A stretch of 64,000 nt of DNA from Tubulanus polymorphus (GCF_964204645.1 NC_134029.1:6838001-6902000), one strand, 5' to 3'. Counted from the first letter of the stretch, positions 26,701 through 38,758 are shown. Numbers and translations: made by a program. The notes: a model not told the origin generated them from the sequence alone.

Positions 26701-29700
26701 AGTCATCTCCAGAATAGTCATCTTCATCCCTGAATATGTCGTATTAACATGCATGTTGCCTTTTTATATTTTCAGATTGAAATGCTTAAGTCTTTCGACG
26801 GTAATAAAGGCAAACTCGGAAATGCCGAGAAATTCCTTTTACAGCTTATCGAATTACCAAAGTAAGATTAAAATCACGTAATTAAATATCGAGAATTTCG
26901 GTCTAGTTGCATCAGACTGATGATTTCATTCAGCTAAGCTTGGTCTCAGTTTACTAATCTTAGCTGTTGGTGCAGTCATCTGACAAACTGCTAATCGATA
27001 AAAATGCTAGCGAAAGTATGGGATGTAATTTTCAGTTACAAATTGAAGATTGAAACAATGCTTATCAAGGAAGAGTTTACGCAAAATATGGATTATATCA
27101 AGCCGACGATTGATACGATCATCTTAGCCGCAAGAGGTAATGGACGAAATGCAGCTCCCAGTAAACATGTTTACGTATGGTGTTGTGAATATAATCATGA
27201 TACGAATTTATGTTTCTAGACTTGAAAGAAAGCAAAGAATTGAAAGAGTTATTTTACCTTATATTAATCGCTGGAAACTTCCTGAATGCTGTAAGTATCA
27301 GGGGAAACCCACAAAACACGTGGTGTTTTCATATTTGTTCTTTCGGTTATCGCTTCAAACCAACGAATTTTTTTAAGAATTTAAGATAACAAAGCATCAT
27401 GAAGTACATTGATTTTTCGTAATGGTAACATTCTCAACAGACTAAGATTCTGTATCGATGGATTTGAATTGTTTCAAAGGGTGGCTATGCGGGTGATGCA
27501 GCGGGATTCAAGATGTCTTCTTTATTGAAACTAACGGAAATGAGAGCGAACAAACCGAGATTGACATTACTTCACTACGTCGTTTCGGAGGCTTCGGTAA
27601 AGAATCCTGACTTGTTGAAATTTCCGGAGAAAATGAGATTCTTGAAAGAAGCGTCGAAGTAAGTCTTTTTCGAAATTCAGGATACCGACATCGAAATGAA
27701 AGAAACGAAGCCTTATTTTTTGATTGATAATCTGTTTTCAGTGCATCGCTTGAGTCGGTGGAAGCGGACGTCAAAGCTCTCAAAACAAAATTAGAAAGCA
27801 TTTCAAACCAACTCAGCAACTCTTCCCATGAACTCCACGGCAAAATGATCTCTTTCTTACAGGTATGTTATTTGTATTTCTCGTTTCTGTATTCTAGTTA
27901 TCACCCCAAAGACTAAGAACGCTGATCTAAAAAGTGCATCCTAGTTTTTCCTCATCTTAACGATATACGTGTAATGCTTTTTTCTAATGATGTCTTGACG
28001 CATGATTTTTGCAGTGCTCGAAAGAAGAGATAACAGAAATTGAATTAGATTTAGAAGAAATCGACGAACTGAGAAAAGAACTTGCGCAATACCTTTGCGA
28101 GGAAGTTGCTTCATTTAAGTTGGAGGAATGTCTGAAGATATTTCAAACATTCGTCGACAGATTCAAGAAATCGATTGAGGTATGGTGACCGATTTTTGCT
28201 AGACCGTTTTTAAAGAAATTTTGAAATGTATGTTTATCTATTATGTACAAGTGAATTTCTCATGAATTCCCAGGAAAATAAACAACGCAAAGAGCAAGAA
28301 GAAAAGGCCGAACAAAGGAAAAAACAAAAGGAAATTGATATGAAAAATAAACATGGTAGGTTTGGGAATCATGTGTGTGGTTGAAGGAAGTAGATGGGAG
28401 TTTTCGAATCGGCATAGATGACGAAATATATGAAAATATGAGAACAGGTTTTCCCTTATCTTTTACAGTGCGTCAGGGATCGGCGGAAGAACAACTACCC
28501 GCCGTTAATAATAACATCATAGATCGGTTACTGGGAGATATCAAGTCCGGATTCACAGGAGGCGAACGACCGAAATCGCCGCAAATGACGGTTACACCAC
28601 CTACGCCATCAGACGAATTCGTCAGATTCGGCTTAGCTCGTAACAGTGGCGGCAAGAAGAATTCCGGTCACGTTCGCTTGCGATCGATTACCGAAAATGA
28701 ACTGGGTGATATGAAACGCCCGCATAGCGCGAATATCGAAGAGATGGGCAGAAAGAAAGATAGTCTTCAAGAGCGACGTATGCGAGGCGCTTCCGCCAAC
28801 GACGGTGATCTGTTCGATGTACTCTGCCAGGGGGACGAGTTGCAGAATCCAGCGGCCATGTTGGTCACTAAATGGGAGGATGTTGTTATTGACAAAGCCG
28901 GCAGCATGAGCAGACGGCGTAGAAAAGATCGCAAACCCGTCGATAGCGTGTTTGACATGGACCGCGAGAGGCCGCCGACTCCACGTACGCCAACACTCGA
29001 TCTTCGTAGGAATAGTCGCAGCTCAGTTGATTCCAGCGACGTCGAATTTGCTCTAGATCTTGAAAAGAGTCGTTCGCTTACTTATCCATCGGAAACATCG
29101 AGTGCTCTGTCATCGCCGCGAGGGGATGTCTCGACGCAGAGGAGATTCCGTTACAGCGACGATTTGAATAAGGACAGTGGTTCAAATAGGAGCAGCGCGG
29201 ATATGACTCCTAGAAAGGGAAGTGGTGAAAATACACCGACGAAACGACTGAGCGCCGAAATTACCCAAGTCCCCGAAGAAGATCCGAAAGTAGAACTGGA
29301 AAATGAGAGGAAACGCCGACGACAGCGAAGAAGTAGACATAGCATGGACCAGAAATCGTTAGGAGATGTCGTCAATGCAGCGAAAGCACTTGAAAAAGTT
29401 GCTCCTACGATTGATGCAACTGAAAATACAGAAACTAAGAACGTAAATATTCCTACAGAGAGCAAGAACCTGCAATCTGTGGTACCAACTGAAAAAGAAA
29501 ACTTATCCTTTGTTGAACTGGAGCCGTCTAAAATCAAAGTAGATACTGAAGACGGTAGCGTAGATCAGATTCAGAAGCCACCAATCATGCATTGTCCTTT
29601 AGTTTCGTCAGAAAGTTTAACAACTACACAGTCTCCTACTCAACAACGTAAGCGCAGCTACAGCCATAAATTTGGTATTCAACGGCGTACCAGTATGGAA

Positions 29701-32700
29701 CCTACTGAAATAGCTAACATCGTTAAACACATCGAGGATAACTACACCGAACAAAAGGAAACACGTACGGAGGAGAATAATAATAAATCCGCTGTAAAAC
29801 CACCGAGCGTGAATGACAAGTCGATTGAAAATGAGCCTTCATCAGCTGCTGAAAGCACCAAAGAAGAAAAAGTCGTATATCCACTTATAGAATCGAGAAG
29901 GAAAAAAGCTAGTAACATACGACCGTCTAATTTCGAGTGGAGGGATAAAACAGATAAACTGATCGCGTGCATGACGCCGGAGACTCCGGAGTCTTCATCC
30001 ACCACGCCGGTAACAAGTGAATCGGCGACCGACTCTGGTATAGCTACGGCTTCACCAAGCCCGCTAGGTTCGGAGAATTCGATACAGTCAAGATTCCAGC
30101 GTCGATGGAAAACGTTTGTCGGCGCGAAAGGTGACGACTCCAACGCCAATGAACAGCCGTCGAGGGAGGACCAGTCGGTCAGCGCACGAATGCGACGCAA
30201 TCGTAACTGGCGTCAACAGCTAGCTAAACACTACTTAAACGAAGATGACAATTCGGAAAATGACATATCACCGCCGAGTACATTTGATCGTAATAGCAGA
30301 TGGCGGCACACATATAGTGCTGGCGACCGCATCAAAACGCAGTCTCCGAAGCAGGACGCGTTACCGGAAGAACCGGTGAAAAATGCAGACGATGCAAAAT
30401 TACCAGAACGGCCAGAAATAAAAGTTAATGCTGTGCCATCAGTGGAGGAGTTGGACAATTCTACCACGTCCCTAGCGTCAATCGCCAGTCAAGAGAGCGT
30501 TGTTTCACAGACACCAGCTGCGAAACGACCGACAAATCTCCTCGGGCCAGGATTGAAACTCAACTTACTGTCCGTCGCGCCATCGTCTCCGTCATCGCCA
30601 GTATCTTCCCCGACGTCACCAGAAAAAGCGAAACGACCAATCATCGACGGGAAAGAGAGTCTTACCGAGAAAGCATTGCTGGAGCATACGTCGCAGTCGT
30701 GGCGCGACGATTCGGATCGAAGTCGAAATTCGTCCCCCGAGCGACATGCACCGAGGGAAACGTCTCCGTTGTTCAGACGAAGAACACCAGAGCCGCTAAC
30801 GCCGACAACTCCGACTAATCCAACAGATGGAGTTATAACTCGGAAGTCTAGCAGTCCCAGCGATCATAAATCCAGTACCCGACGATGGGGCTGTTACTTA
30901 GGCGACGGTGACCTGAACGTTTTACCGGAAAACAAATCAACACCTAATTCACCAGTGGTTCAGAGGCGCCCGTTGCTTTTTGATAGTAACAGCTCGAACG
31001 ATGTTGTTAAGAATAATGACAGACGGTGCAAAAGTAATATCGAAGGTAAGGATGCTATCGAGGCGATCCAGGCATTTGAGGAGAGACCAACAGTAGTTCG
31101 AGCACCCGGTATCAACAATGCCGTCGTATTGCGACGTTCGCGAAATAAATCCGACTCGGAAGAAAAATGCAACAGCGAGTCACGAGATTCCGGTCTCGTC
31201 ACGGATAAACTGATAGAAGGTAACGATAATCTGGATGAATCGGAATGCGATACGGGCTTCGAAACGGCTTCGCAATCGGACACAATCTCGCAGAGAACGT
31301 CGATGAGCAGTACGCTCGATTCCGATCTACCGATGACTCCGAATACGCAACGACGAAAGATAATGACACCCCAAAAAGAAACGGCAGAGGAGTTGGCGGA
31401 GGTGTCTAATCAGTTGACGACGAGTCAAGAACTGGTGAATAGAATGGTTGAAGATAGCGCTAAAGCGTTGGGTAATGGCGACTATGATAACGTCCCTATT
31501 CGTGACGATACTGAAACTAGAAGAAAGATTAGTGATTCTGTACTCGTAGAACCTAAACCGAAAATATCGGAACCCGTTTCACGTCCGACCAGCACAGCTG
31601 GACTATCTACAATGAAATCTGTCTCAAAAACAAAATTAACGTCTAGTGCTAGTTCTTCCCGTTCTGGTAGCACAGATTCGTCTATTCCGACCAAGAAATC
31701 GACTAATAGCGTACGCAGATCAACGGCGACGAAACCGATCTCTAATTCAACCCGATCGAGACTGACGAACGCTACGGAGTCGTCGTCTGGTCGGTCGAAA
31801 ACAGATTCCGTCCCAGTGAGTAACATTCGTCGCTCAACATCGACAACAAAAACCGCGAGATCGGGTTCAATTGCCTCATCCGATAGTCGAGCGACTAGTT
31901 CCCGTTCCTCGCGTGCCAGTACAGACTCTTCCGACTCTATACCGGTCTCAAAGTCGGTGCGCAGCGGAAGCATTTCGTCGAACTCGAAAACGAGCCCGTC
32001 AAAAACGCTTATCGCACCTCGCGGTAAAGCCGATTCGTCCCGCGGGAGTTCTTCGTGCGCGTCGGGGATCAACTCACCGCGTCCGACTTTTGCGTCAAAA
32101 TCGCGTCTTGATTCGCCCAGAGGGAGCATCAGTTCAAACAATGACTCAGGATCGAAGCGCTTGAATTCACCTCGACCTAGCATAAGCAAAACGGATGTCG
32201 GTACACCGAAACCGACTACCACACCCAGGCGAACTCTTATGAAGACTTCTGAAAAAAGTGCCGTTAATGTAACAAAAACTCAAATTTCTCCCAAACCCGA
32301 CAGTGCAGCCCAATCCCCTCGTGTTAGCGGCCGATTGGAACCATCACCTTTGAGTCGATCGAACTCTTTGAGACAAACATCGTTGTCGTCACCACGTTTC
32401 CGCGCGACAACCACTTCGTCTGCCGCAAATCAACCGACTGCTGCCAAACCATCCTCATCGTCGGGCTTTGCGCGAAATGCTTCGTCCCGTTCGACCTTTA
32501 AAGCCGACGCGGTAGCTACTTCTAGATCGCTGTCCGGCAAAACAGCCAGCGCTCGACCTCGTGCAACCATCGCGAAACAACCGATAACTTCCAGCAGTAG
32601 TGTAGCGTCGCCCAGACTCAGAAGCAGTCGATTAGCAACGCCGAAAACAGTCGCGAGCGAGACCGCCGAAAAGGGTTTTCTTCGTAAGTTTGGTATCATC

Positions 32701-32784
32701 GGTCGTCCGAGAAGTGAGGTCGGATCGCCAGGTATTCCAAAAGGAATAGGGGTAATACGAACTACCGACGTAGCACGGGTCTAA
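8710..32784 (+). CDS. INF2: Inverted formin INF2 with giant Ser-rich tail
   Basis: Formin that nucleates, elongates and, in vertebrates, also severs actin filaments. Fourteen exons: 8710-9205, 17584-17699, 20379-20541, 23768-23952, 24605-25387, 25475-25639, 26776-26861, 27036-27136, 27220-27290, 27480-27658, 27742-27862, 28015-28179, 28274-28355, 28469-32784. They join in frame to 2,342 residues (human about 1,250). Approximate domains: GBD/FH3 (DID) 25-345, including [19 protein letters not shown]1 polyproline 437-498; FH2 515-880 with lasso [16 protein letters not shown] and GNFLNA; charged coiled coil near 880-905; DAD-like [13 protein letters not shown] near 920. The last exon encodes about 1,410 Ser/Arg/Pro/Thr-rich residues that are probably disordered and have no recognised domain. 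FHDC1 also has a long Ser/Arg tail but lacks the FH3 seen here. Intron 1 is 8.4 kb. The start follows an in-frame stop. Confidence 0.93.
15820..15857 (-). repeat. Ribozyme-like dispersed motif, copy C
   Basis: The minus strand reads CCTGATGATGGCT, loop, AGCTGAAACGTTGCAGG. The core CTGATGA is intact here. The GGCT/AGCT arms pair with one G-U wobble. It lies antisense within INF2 intron 1, about 170 bases from the long hairpin at 16026. Confidence 0.45.
16026..16211. repeat. 186-bp near-perfect hairpin in INF2 intron 1
   Basis: The left arm starts GTTCGAAAGAGATTTTAAAA and the right arm ends with its complement TTTTAAAATCTCTTTCGAAC. The arms are about 90 bases with only a few differences, and the loop is five bases (GAACA) between CTCAAGAG and CTCTTGAG. 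A transcript would form long dsRNA. It is either a fold-back mobile element or a recent inverted duplication. Confidence 0.9.
16520..16873 (-). other. Antisense open frame of 117 codons, unproven
   Basis: An open frame inside INF2 intron 1 on the opposite strand, ending TAA at 16520-16522. The C-terminal half is basic ([20 protein letters not shown]) and its third positions look more coding-like than the surrounding sequence. Another minus-strand frame upstream (17448 to about 17236) ends next to a good donor, GTAAGT, so a two-exon nested gene is conceivable. I recognise no family. It may equally be chance or a relic. Confidence 0.2.
17700..20378 (+). other. INF2 intron 2 (2.7 kb)
   Basis: GT-AG intron. 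A box-B-like tRNA fragment (complement of CCAGGAATCGAACTC, near 17868-17882) is the only item noticed; nothing else is recognised. Confidence 0.7.
20542..23767 (+). other. INF2 intron 3 (3.2 kb)
   Basis: GT-AG intron between exons encoding RVRNEFLG and [11 protein letters not shown]. Several 60-90 codon chance frames occur; none resembles a known protein or has supporting splice structure. Confidence 0.7.
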
Positions 32785-33498
32785 TGATGTTGAATCATTG
32801 TATGAAAATTATGTAAACCTCTATAGATCTAGTCTCTTAAAAATCATTTTGTTCTTTGTACTACCTCAAATGGATAGATTAACGCGTAACTTCCATCGTC
32901 TTCCTTTAGTTTTTAAGTACAGTCATTTTTCTTAGCTGTCTTTGAATGATTTTATCAGTTTAGAAACATTATTTATTCAGTTGACTCCGAAGTAGCAATC
33001 GTACACGTAGTCATGAGTTTCTTCAATAGTTCTATTTGTTGTTACGATGCCTTGTCTGAGTTGAATTTGACAAGTAGTATATACTAGAAAGGGTCAAGCA
33101 GGTCTTTCGATGACAGTGGTTCTGTTGAAAAAGAGTAAAGGTGCCAGAGCTTTTGTAGCTTAGGACAGGGATACATTCCTGGTGAGGTCACGGTCCAGGC
33201 TTTATATCCTATTCTTTTTTACCGGTGAACAAGCGAAAGGTTGTATGTAACAGTCGTTTCATTGCACGTGTAAGAATGAAAACATACGATACTTAATGAA
33301 GCAACATAGATGTTCCTTTTACCGGTGCTATAATATCATATTTATCATAAGCAGTTGTTATTCTATTTTTATATATATTTTCTTGTAGTTATACCCACGC
33401 GACTTCTATATCTAACTTATGTATATATATCCTGTAAACATTTCAAATAATGGAATAAGTCCTAGAATTATGATAGTTTGTATCTTGGATTCAAAACA

Positions 33499-33534
33499 CA
33501 ACGTTTCGGATTCAAACTAGCATCCATCATTAGG
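33499..33534 (-). repeat. Ribozyme-like dispersed motif, copy D
   Basis: The minus strand reads CCTAATGATGGAT, loop, ATCCGAAACGTTGTG. Helix II arms are GGAT/ATCC, a perfect pair that differs from GGCT/AGCC in copy B at paired positions. The core has one change (CTAATGA). It lies antisense in the INF2 3' UTR. Confidence 0.45.
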
Positions 33535-34165
33535 TGAAATTGAAGGATTTGTTGAAATCGTACATCGACACTAATTCATTCTGTTGAAACGTTTATGGTC
33601 TTCATTCGATTTTTATCATTTGTGTAGCGAATGGTTCCTGTGAATTCGTTTTTAAATTGTTAGCACTTTTAGATATCAGTTTCAATCTTGTTTTTTATGA
33701 AGCTAAGCAGAAAAACGTAAAACGTTCGCTACATCAATTCACCCGTAGTGTCACTCTGTCACTAACCAGACGCGACTTCCAGTGTACCGGAAGTGACGTA
33801 GATCTTTAACCACAATCGAATTTATGCCGGATATCCAGCGCTAATGATAAACGCTTCGGTCTTTATTCCGTCCAATAACTTCATTATCACGCAATTTTGT
33901 ATTTTAAAGCTAACTTCTCCGAGCTACGACCTTTATATTCATGCATTCCGATTATGGTAACGAAAATGTGCTCCAATCCCAAAGTACGTGGTAATATGAA
34001 AATATGAATCAACCTATCGTGTATTGTCGTGTATTATTTCGATTTTTTAGAAGATTATGCAATGTAAACCTTAACACACAGAAGACATTATGAACGTACC
34101 GATAACCGTTGAATGATGTAAATAGAAATATCCGAATACATTATATCATAACGTTAAGTTTACTA

Positions 34166-34171
34166 AATAAA
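34166..34171 (+). terminator. Probable INF2 polyadenylation signal
   Basis: AATAAA on the plus strand. On the minus strand, AATAAA for the converging neighbour lies at 34339-34334, so the two genes end tail-to-tail about 165 bases apart. Confidence 0.5.
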
Positions 34172-34800
34172 GAATTTAATGATGAATCTATTTTTGTAAT
34201 TGATTTCCAAGGGATTCGATGATTAATTAATTAATGCCGTTATATGTATGTGGAAAGAGACAATTTCGCCCAGACTTGAGAAATCAAGGCAGGTAGAAAA
34301 AGCAAATACATGTACACACTTCTGGAACAAACCTTTATTTACAGAGCCGAAGACTTCTGACTTTGACAGTGCAAAGTCGAGCATTCACAAAGAAATATAT
34401 CTGACTGATCGATCGCCTCTGTAGATGCAAGTTCTCCAAAAATAGTTGAATTGAACAAAACGGGCGATTTCATGGGATCTTAACATATGAACCGATGGCT
34501 GCGAAAGTCTAAGTAAGAGAGGGAATGAGAGGTTTTATGACCAGAAGACCACGCCATCGAAAAATCTAAAACAATAGGCACTATTGACCATGACCAGTCC
34601 ACAGGACTTATATCAGGTCAAGTGTCCTGACCACCACTCGTCAGACGGAACAGTATTGTCTATAGATTATGACATGCTCTTTATATCTAATTAACCCAAA
34701 TCAACTATCATGAGTCCGACGCAAATATCTCTGAAAACAGAACCCAAGCTTTTAGATTAAATGTTAAAACATCGACAAATGATTGGTCGTGCGTCAAGTT

Positions 34801-35795
34801 TCATTTGACAGAAAGACTTTTAGTTTTAACAGTATCGTATATGCTACTATCTGATATTGTGCCTGCATTCCCGTAGGTAGGTCTGGATTTATCCAACTCA
34901 GTCCAGTAATCGATGAATTTAATTTGCCAGATGGAACAATTTTGTCGTCTTTTATCGTCGACCTGTTTGTCCCTGGTTTCACTAGTCGCTTTTACGCACG
35001 TATTCCGTAGTGAATAGATCGCGTTATCGTCAGCTGCGCTGTTCATTCTGTGAACTGATGATACGGATTTCGCAAACTTATCGATTCTCTCCTCAAGTCT
35101 TTTCGTTGAATTGACGTAACCAGACGAGAATCGACAGAAGTATTTGTCGTCTGTACGCTTATGGTTTTTGGTCTGAAAACTACTGGCATCTATTTTTTCT
35201 TGGCGGCTTTCAGTGACGTGGATCGTCGTTCCATCACAAGTTGCACGTCGATTCAAGCTATTACCAATGCGAGAACGGTTAAGCGGTGCTGTCTGCGCTC
35301 TAACCCTCTCTACCCGTTTATATTCGGGTGGTAATTGACCAATGCCGTTCAATTTCGAATTCAATACGACTTTCGATTCGGTTGTTGCATTTGCATCGCT
35401 CTGAAAATTAAATGATACCGATACACGCAAATTGCTTGTCGCCTACAAATTCAATCGTTATTTCACACGCTGATCGCTAGTGCAAATAAAATGAAATTGA
35501 TTTCTGTGTAAACAAGACAGCTGTAGCTGTTTCTTTTAGTAGCGCAGAGGATTACCTTAACGTTACTCTTTCTGTTCGGTGAGTCTATCTCCTCCTGTAT
35601 GGCAGACGAACGAAGCAACTTCCGTTGTAGTATTTCGTGTCGTATAATCATCGGTCTCTTCTTCAGTTCGTTGAATTTTTCCGCGTAGATTTTCTGCTTC
35701 AAAAGCAAACGCACGGTTTTCTCCAAATATCGCTGTTCCATTTTGTTCAACGTGAAAGCCTGTAGCTCGTTATCAGACCACCGTAATGTCGACAT
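34801..35795 (-). CDS. Uncharacterised basic two-exon protein
   Basis: Two exons join in frame: 35795-35556 (80 codons) and 35400-34801 (199 codons plus stop), through a 155-bp GT-AG intron in phase 0, giving about 279 residues. The N-terminal 80 residues are charged and probably helical (KTVRLLLKQKIYAEKFNELK). The rest is Ser/Arg/Asn-rich and probably disordered, with the motif RAQTAPLNRS; similar QTAP segments occur in some microtubule- and cilia-associated proteins, which is only a hint. I recognise no family, membrane segment or signal peptide. A consistent intron, an open frame on both sides and an AATAAA 460 bases downstream support a real gene. Further upstream exons cannot be excluded. 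Confidence 0.6.
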
Positions 35796-35859
35796 TTCTG
35801 GGCGAGAATAAATCTTTCGTAAATGTTTTCCCTAGATAGAAAAATCATCCGATTATTCC

Positions 35860-37341
35860 ATCAATTTCGATTCGCTTCATTATTGTTACACCACTCAGTA
35901 CGTTGTCCTTCCAACATCAGCCCCAGCTACACTGCGCGGATGAAAATGAAAAGGGCATATTTCCGTACTCCAGCAACCGCGTAGTCACTAATGCGTAAAA
36001 ATTTGTTCTCCGACATTGAAGTCCACGGCGATCGAGCATTTTCTAATAAAGCAGCATTTTAACCGCAGCCTCGTAAAGCCATGATTGATCGAATAATGAC
36101 GCGTTATCGCTTCGACGCCGTGAAGGGAATTTGGTGCTTCGATTATTGATATTGTTAATAACGGCTTGATACATTACCCAGCAATCTATCGGATATTGCA
36201 AAGTAATCATTAACTAATGACCGTAAACCAAACACGAATATGCAATTTTACTGTAACTGAAAAGCGCTATTTTTCGCCATACGGAGTACATACAATTTGC
36301 TTTTACGTGTTTGTTTCGTATTTCAATATCGGTTTACGCATCGAAAGTGCTTTGATAGGGGGCATACATGTTATTCTGTGTCCAATTTTCAAAACATTTT
36401 TTTAGAATAGCCATTTCGCTTAGCAATGGGTTCGTTGAAATGGGCGTTTAGTTGAAATAGAATCCCGTAAAAGAGAATTCTTTTGAAATGAGTATCGAAT
36501 TCTCTAAAGTTCTTTTTTTTCAATACAAATAAAAAGTATTTACAAACACTTCCCATCTTCTGTACCCACATCTCCGCCGTTAAAAAAAAAATTAAAACGC
36601 GTTATAAGAGATTCGGAATTAGTGGCCTCCCCTACCTATCAATGAACATGGAAACTTTAAAAGGGTTGACTTAACATGATTTGTCTTGTGTGTTAATGTA
36701 TTTTTCTTTATAGTGGTTTTTTGCAGTTAAAATCTTATGTGGAAGGTTTCCCTCATCCTTATCTTGATTGTGTGCAATCCGATGTTTTATTTGTAAATCA
36801 CAAGGAGCAATAAAGTTTTGAATCCAATTGAATTGGTCTGAACACATTTGAACATTGTCTGAACGCCTGCTTCTCTGTAAAACGTGTAGGCTGTATATGC
36901 AGTTACGCTACCCATAAAGTATCGGTGTTTTCTAAATATTTTCTAAATAAAACAGGTGTGCTGTATGAATTCGATAGCAATATCATTATCCATATAGGTA
37001 AAACTGTGTCAAGGGCCCATCCAAGCGAGGGTACAAAGCTGCGCACCTCCCCTCTCTAAAATTACCCTGTTATCCCCTGAAATTTTAGAGGGAAAAAGAA
37101 ATTAAATTGATTACTATAAGCTTGTACTCGCCATTTCCGGAAACGAGTTGATGTTTTCCGACGAGCTTTCCCGGCTGAATTGCCTGAATAAAACTAATAT
37201 GGAGTTAAAGAGTCTTTGCAAATGCAGCCTAATACATCAGACTGAAGATTTTTTATATCAATTTCTTGCCCATATGCAAGACAAAGTTAAATAATATCTT
37301 CTATAACGCGGACCACGCCTCCCTCTTACAATTATTTTGGT
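35860..37341. other. Intergenic, no gene recognised
   Basis: AT-rich spacer upstream of the uncharacterised gene and downstream of the first GPCR gene (both minus strand). No exon, RNA or transposon end is clearly seen. Confidence 0.5.
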
Positions 37342-38409
37342 TTAACAAAGACAGCGATTGGATGTGTTGCTTAGAATACTAACAGCTGACTTTCTGAATT
37401 TTCCATTTGTCAAGCAATATATGAGGAAATTTATTGACGAATCGATGATGGCAAATCCCAAGGTTATTTGTATAAAACCAACACTCATTTTTATTTTGAA
37501 ATAACGGAGATTTTTCAAACGATCCACAACACCTAAACCTTCACAAACTATAAACAATGTAACTACTGACAAAACCATCTTCAAAACCCTCATCTCCCTC
37601 CTAGACGATTCTTTCGTCACACCAAGCTCCGTGCGTCGAATAGCCCGACGGAAAAATTTCGCTGAAATAAGAATTGAATTGAGAACTACCAAAGCACAAA
37701 CAGGAAACATTACAGTAAGATAAAGGAAAAAGTACTGGCCCGATATTAAGGAATCCCAGAATCCTAATTGAATACCTGGATATGAGTACCGGTACCGCTC
37801 ATCACGCCATGTAATGTAGGGCCAAAATCCTGGACATTTCACAAAATCGAGTGCGAATTTCGGTAGAAATTGGCTAAAATGTCCACAAAAACCGATTAGT
37901 GAGATAAGTATCATCGCATATATTGAGGCCGACTTTTTTGGAAATTTTCGAGGTTTCATTGGAAATAATACAACGATTAATCGGTCAAGACTGAGCAGTA
38001 CCGTACACCAGTTACGAGTCATTTGAAATATGTAAAAAAATGGCAGTGAAATTGATATTAAAATCCATCCGAAATTCCATTCATTTTCGCGAAACAAAGC
38101 TTTGCCAAATGCGGCATAGATGTAGACAGTTCTCAGCGGATAGAGAATGAAGGTAGCGATCATAAACAGAAGATCTTGTACAGCCAAAACTTTTACAAGA
38201 AAATAAACATCAGATTTGAATCGTTTAAGAACTAACAACGTGAACGCGTTGAATATTATGCCCAGTATGGATGCGGGTAGATACCACCACAAGTATATAT
38301 AGATGCTAAATTTGTAACTCCGTCTAACACGACCATTCAACATGTTCTGACATAACTCGAATTGATATGTCAGAGTGGTTCCGTTATCAAACATTGTCAT
38401 AAGCTGCAA
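37342..38409 (-). CDS. Class A (rhodopsin-like) GPCR, intronless
   Basis: Predicted seven-transmembrane G-protein-coupled receptor of 355 residues in one exon, probably a peptide-type orphan. TM1 about 41-62 (GIIFNAFTLLVL, Asn54), TM2 67-90 (LAVQD, Asp79), TM3 113-138 followed by DRL at 142-144, TM4 160-180, TM5 228-250, TM6 268-290, TM7 308-332 with DSSINFLIYC in the NPxxY position, as in FMRFamide-receptor-like invertebrate families. N-glycosylation site near residue 9 (NGTT). Oddities: no cysteine at the usual start of TM3 although ECL2 has Cys192, and TM6 has FIVCEG instead of CWxP. It is divergent to the second GPCR with about 945 bp between the starts, and a compound inverted repeat lies just upstream (38417-38478). 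The ligand is unknown. Confidence 0.85.
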   Translation of the reverse strand: MQLMTMFDNGTTLTYQFELCQNMLNGRVRRSYKFSIYIYLWWYLPASILGIIFNAFTLLVLKRFKSDVYFLVKVLAVQDLLFMIATFILYPLRTVYIYAAFGKALFRENEWNFGWILISISLPFFYIFQMTRNWCTVLLSLDRLIVVLFPMKPRKFPKKSASIYAMILISLIGFCGHFSQFLPKFALDFVKCPGFWPYITWRDERYRYSYPGIQLGFWDSLISGQYFFLYLTVMFPVCALVVLNSILISAKFFRRAIRRTELGVTKESSRREMRVLKMVLSVVTLFIVCEGLGVVDRLKNLRYFKIKMSVGFIQITLGFAIIDSSINFLIYCLTNGKFRKSAVSILSNTSNRCLC

Positions 38410-38416
38410 GAACTAC

Positions 38417-38478
38417 GTTAGACCTTGGAGTAATCATTGCTTGGAGTAATCATTCAATGATTACTCCAAGGTTAGACC
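38417..38478. repeat. Compound direct/inverted repeat upstream of GPCR start
   Basis: TTGGAGTAATCATT occurs twice in tandem (from about 38425 and 38441) and then once inverted (AATGATTACTCCAA, 38455-38468). The outer GTTAGACC sequences extend the repeat. It is within 10-70 bases of the minus-strand start at 38409, so it lies in the promoter or 5' UTR. Confidence 0.8.
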
Positions 38479-38727
38479 GTGGACTCGGAGATGTTCCCAT
38501 GTTTCGACTGCTCAGTAATCTGTTTCGGTAATTATCCCATGATTTACCGAGTACGTATATTCAATCCGAAGTTGCTCCGCGGCTTTGAGGAAAGTTGATT
38601 AAATGAGACTTAAAGACTCCATTGGTTGCCAGGTAACTGTGCTTAAAATTCAATAAGCTTTAGTGAAAACTTTATCAAAGATATTTTACAGGTCGCACCA
38701 ACTTAAATTAGATGTGTTCTATTTATG

Positions 38728-38758
38728 CAGGGAAGTGTGATGACATCACACTTCCCTG
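38728..38758. repeat. Perfect 31-bp palindrome between the GPCR genes
   Basis: CAGGGAAGTGTGATG, a central A, and CATCACACTTCCCTG. The core TGATGACATCA resembles a symmetric bZIP-type site. It lies in the divergent intergenic region, about 320 bases from one start and 600 from the other. Confidence 0.85.

Larger units (their letters stand above)
32785..34171 (+). other. Probable INF2 3' UTR
   Basis: Non-coding sequence from the stop codon to the AATAAA at 34166-34171. It holds the antisense ribozyme-like copy D. No other feature is seen. Confidence 0.5.

Noticed and set aside
31482-32222. Minus-strand 246-codon frame, and other long antisense frames at 29151, 29742 and 30960
   Set aside because: They lie opposite the INF2 tail exon. 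Its Ser/Arg codon bias removes antisense stops; they have no start context, splice sites or recognisable domain.
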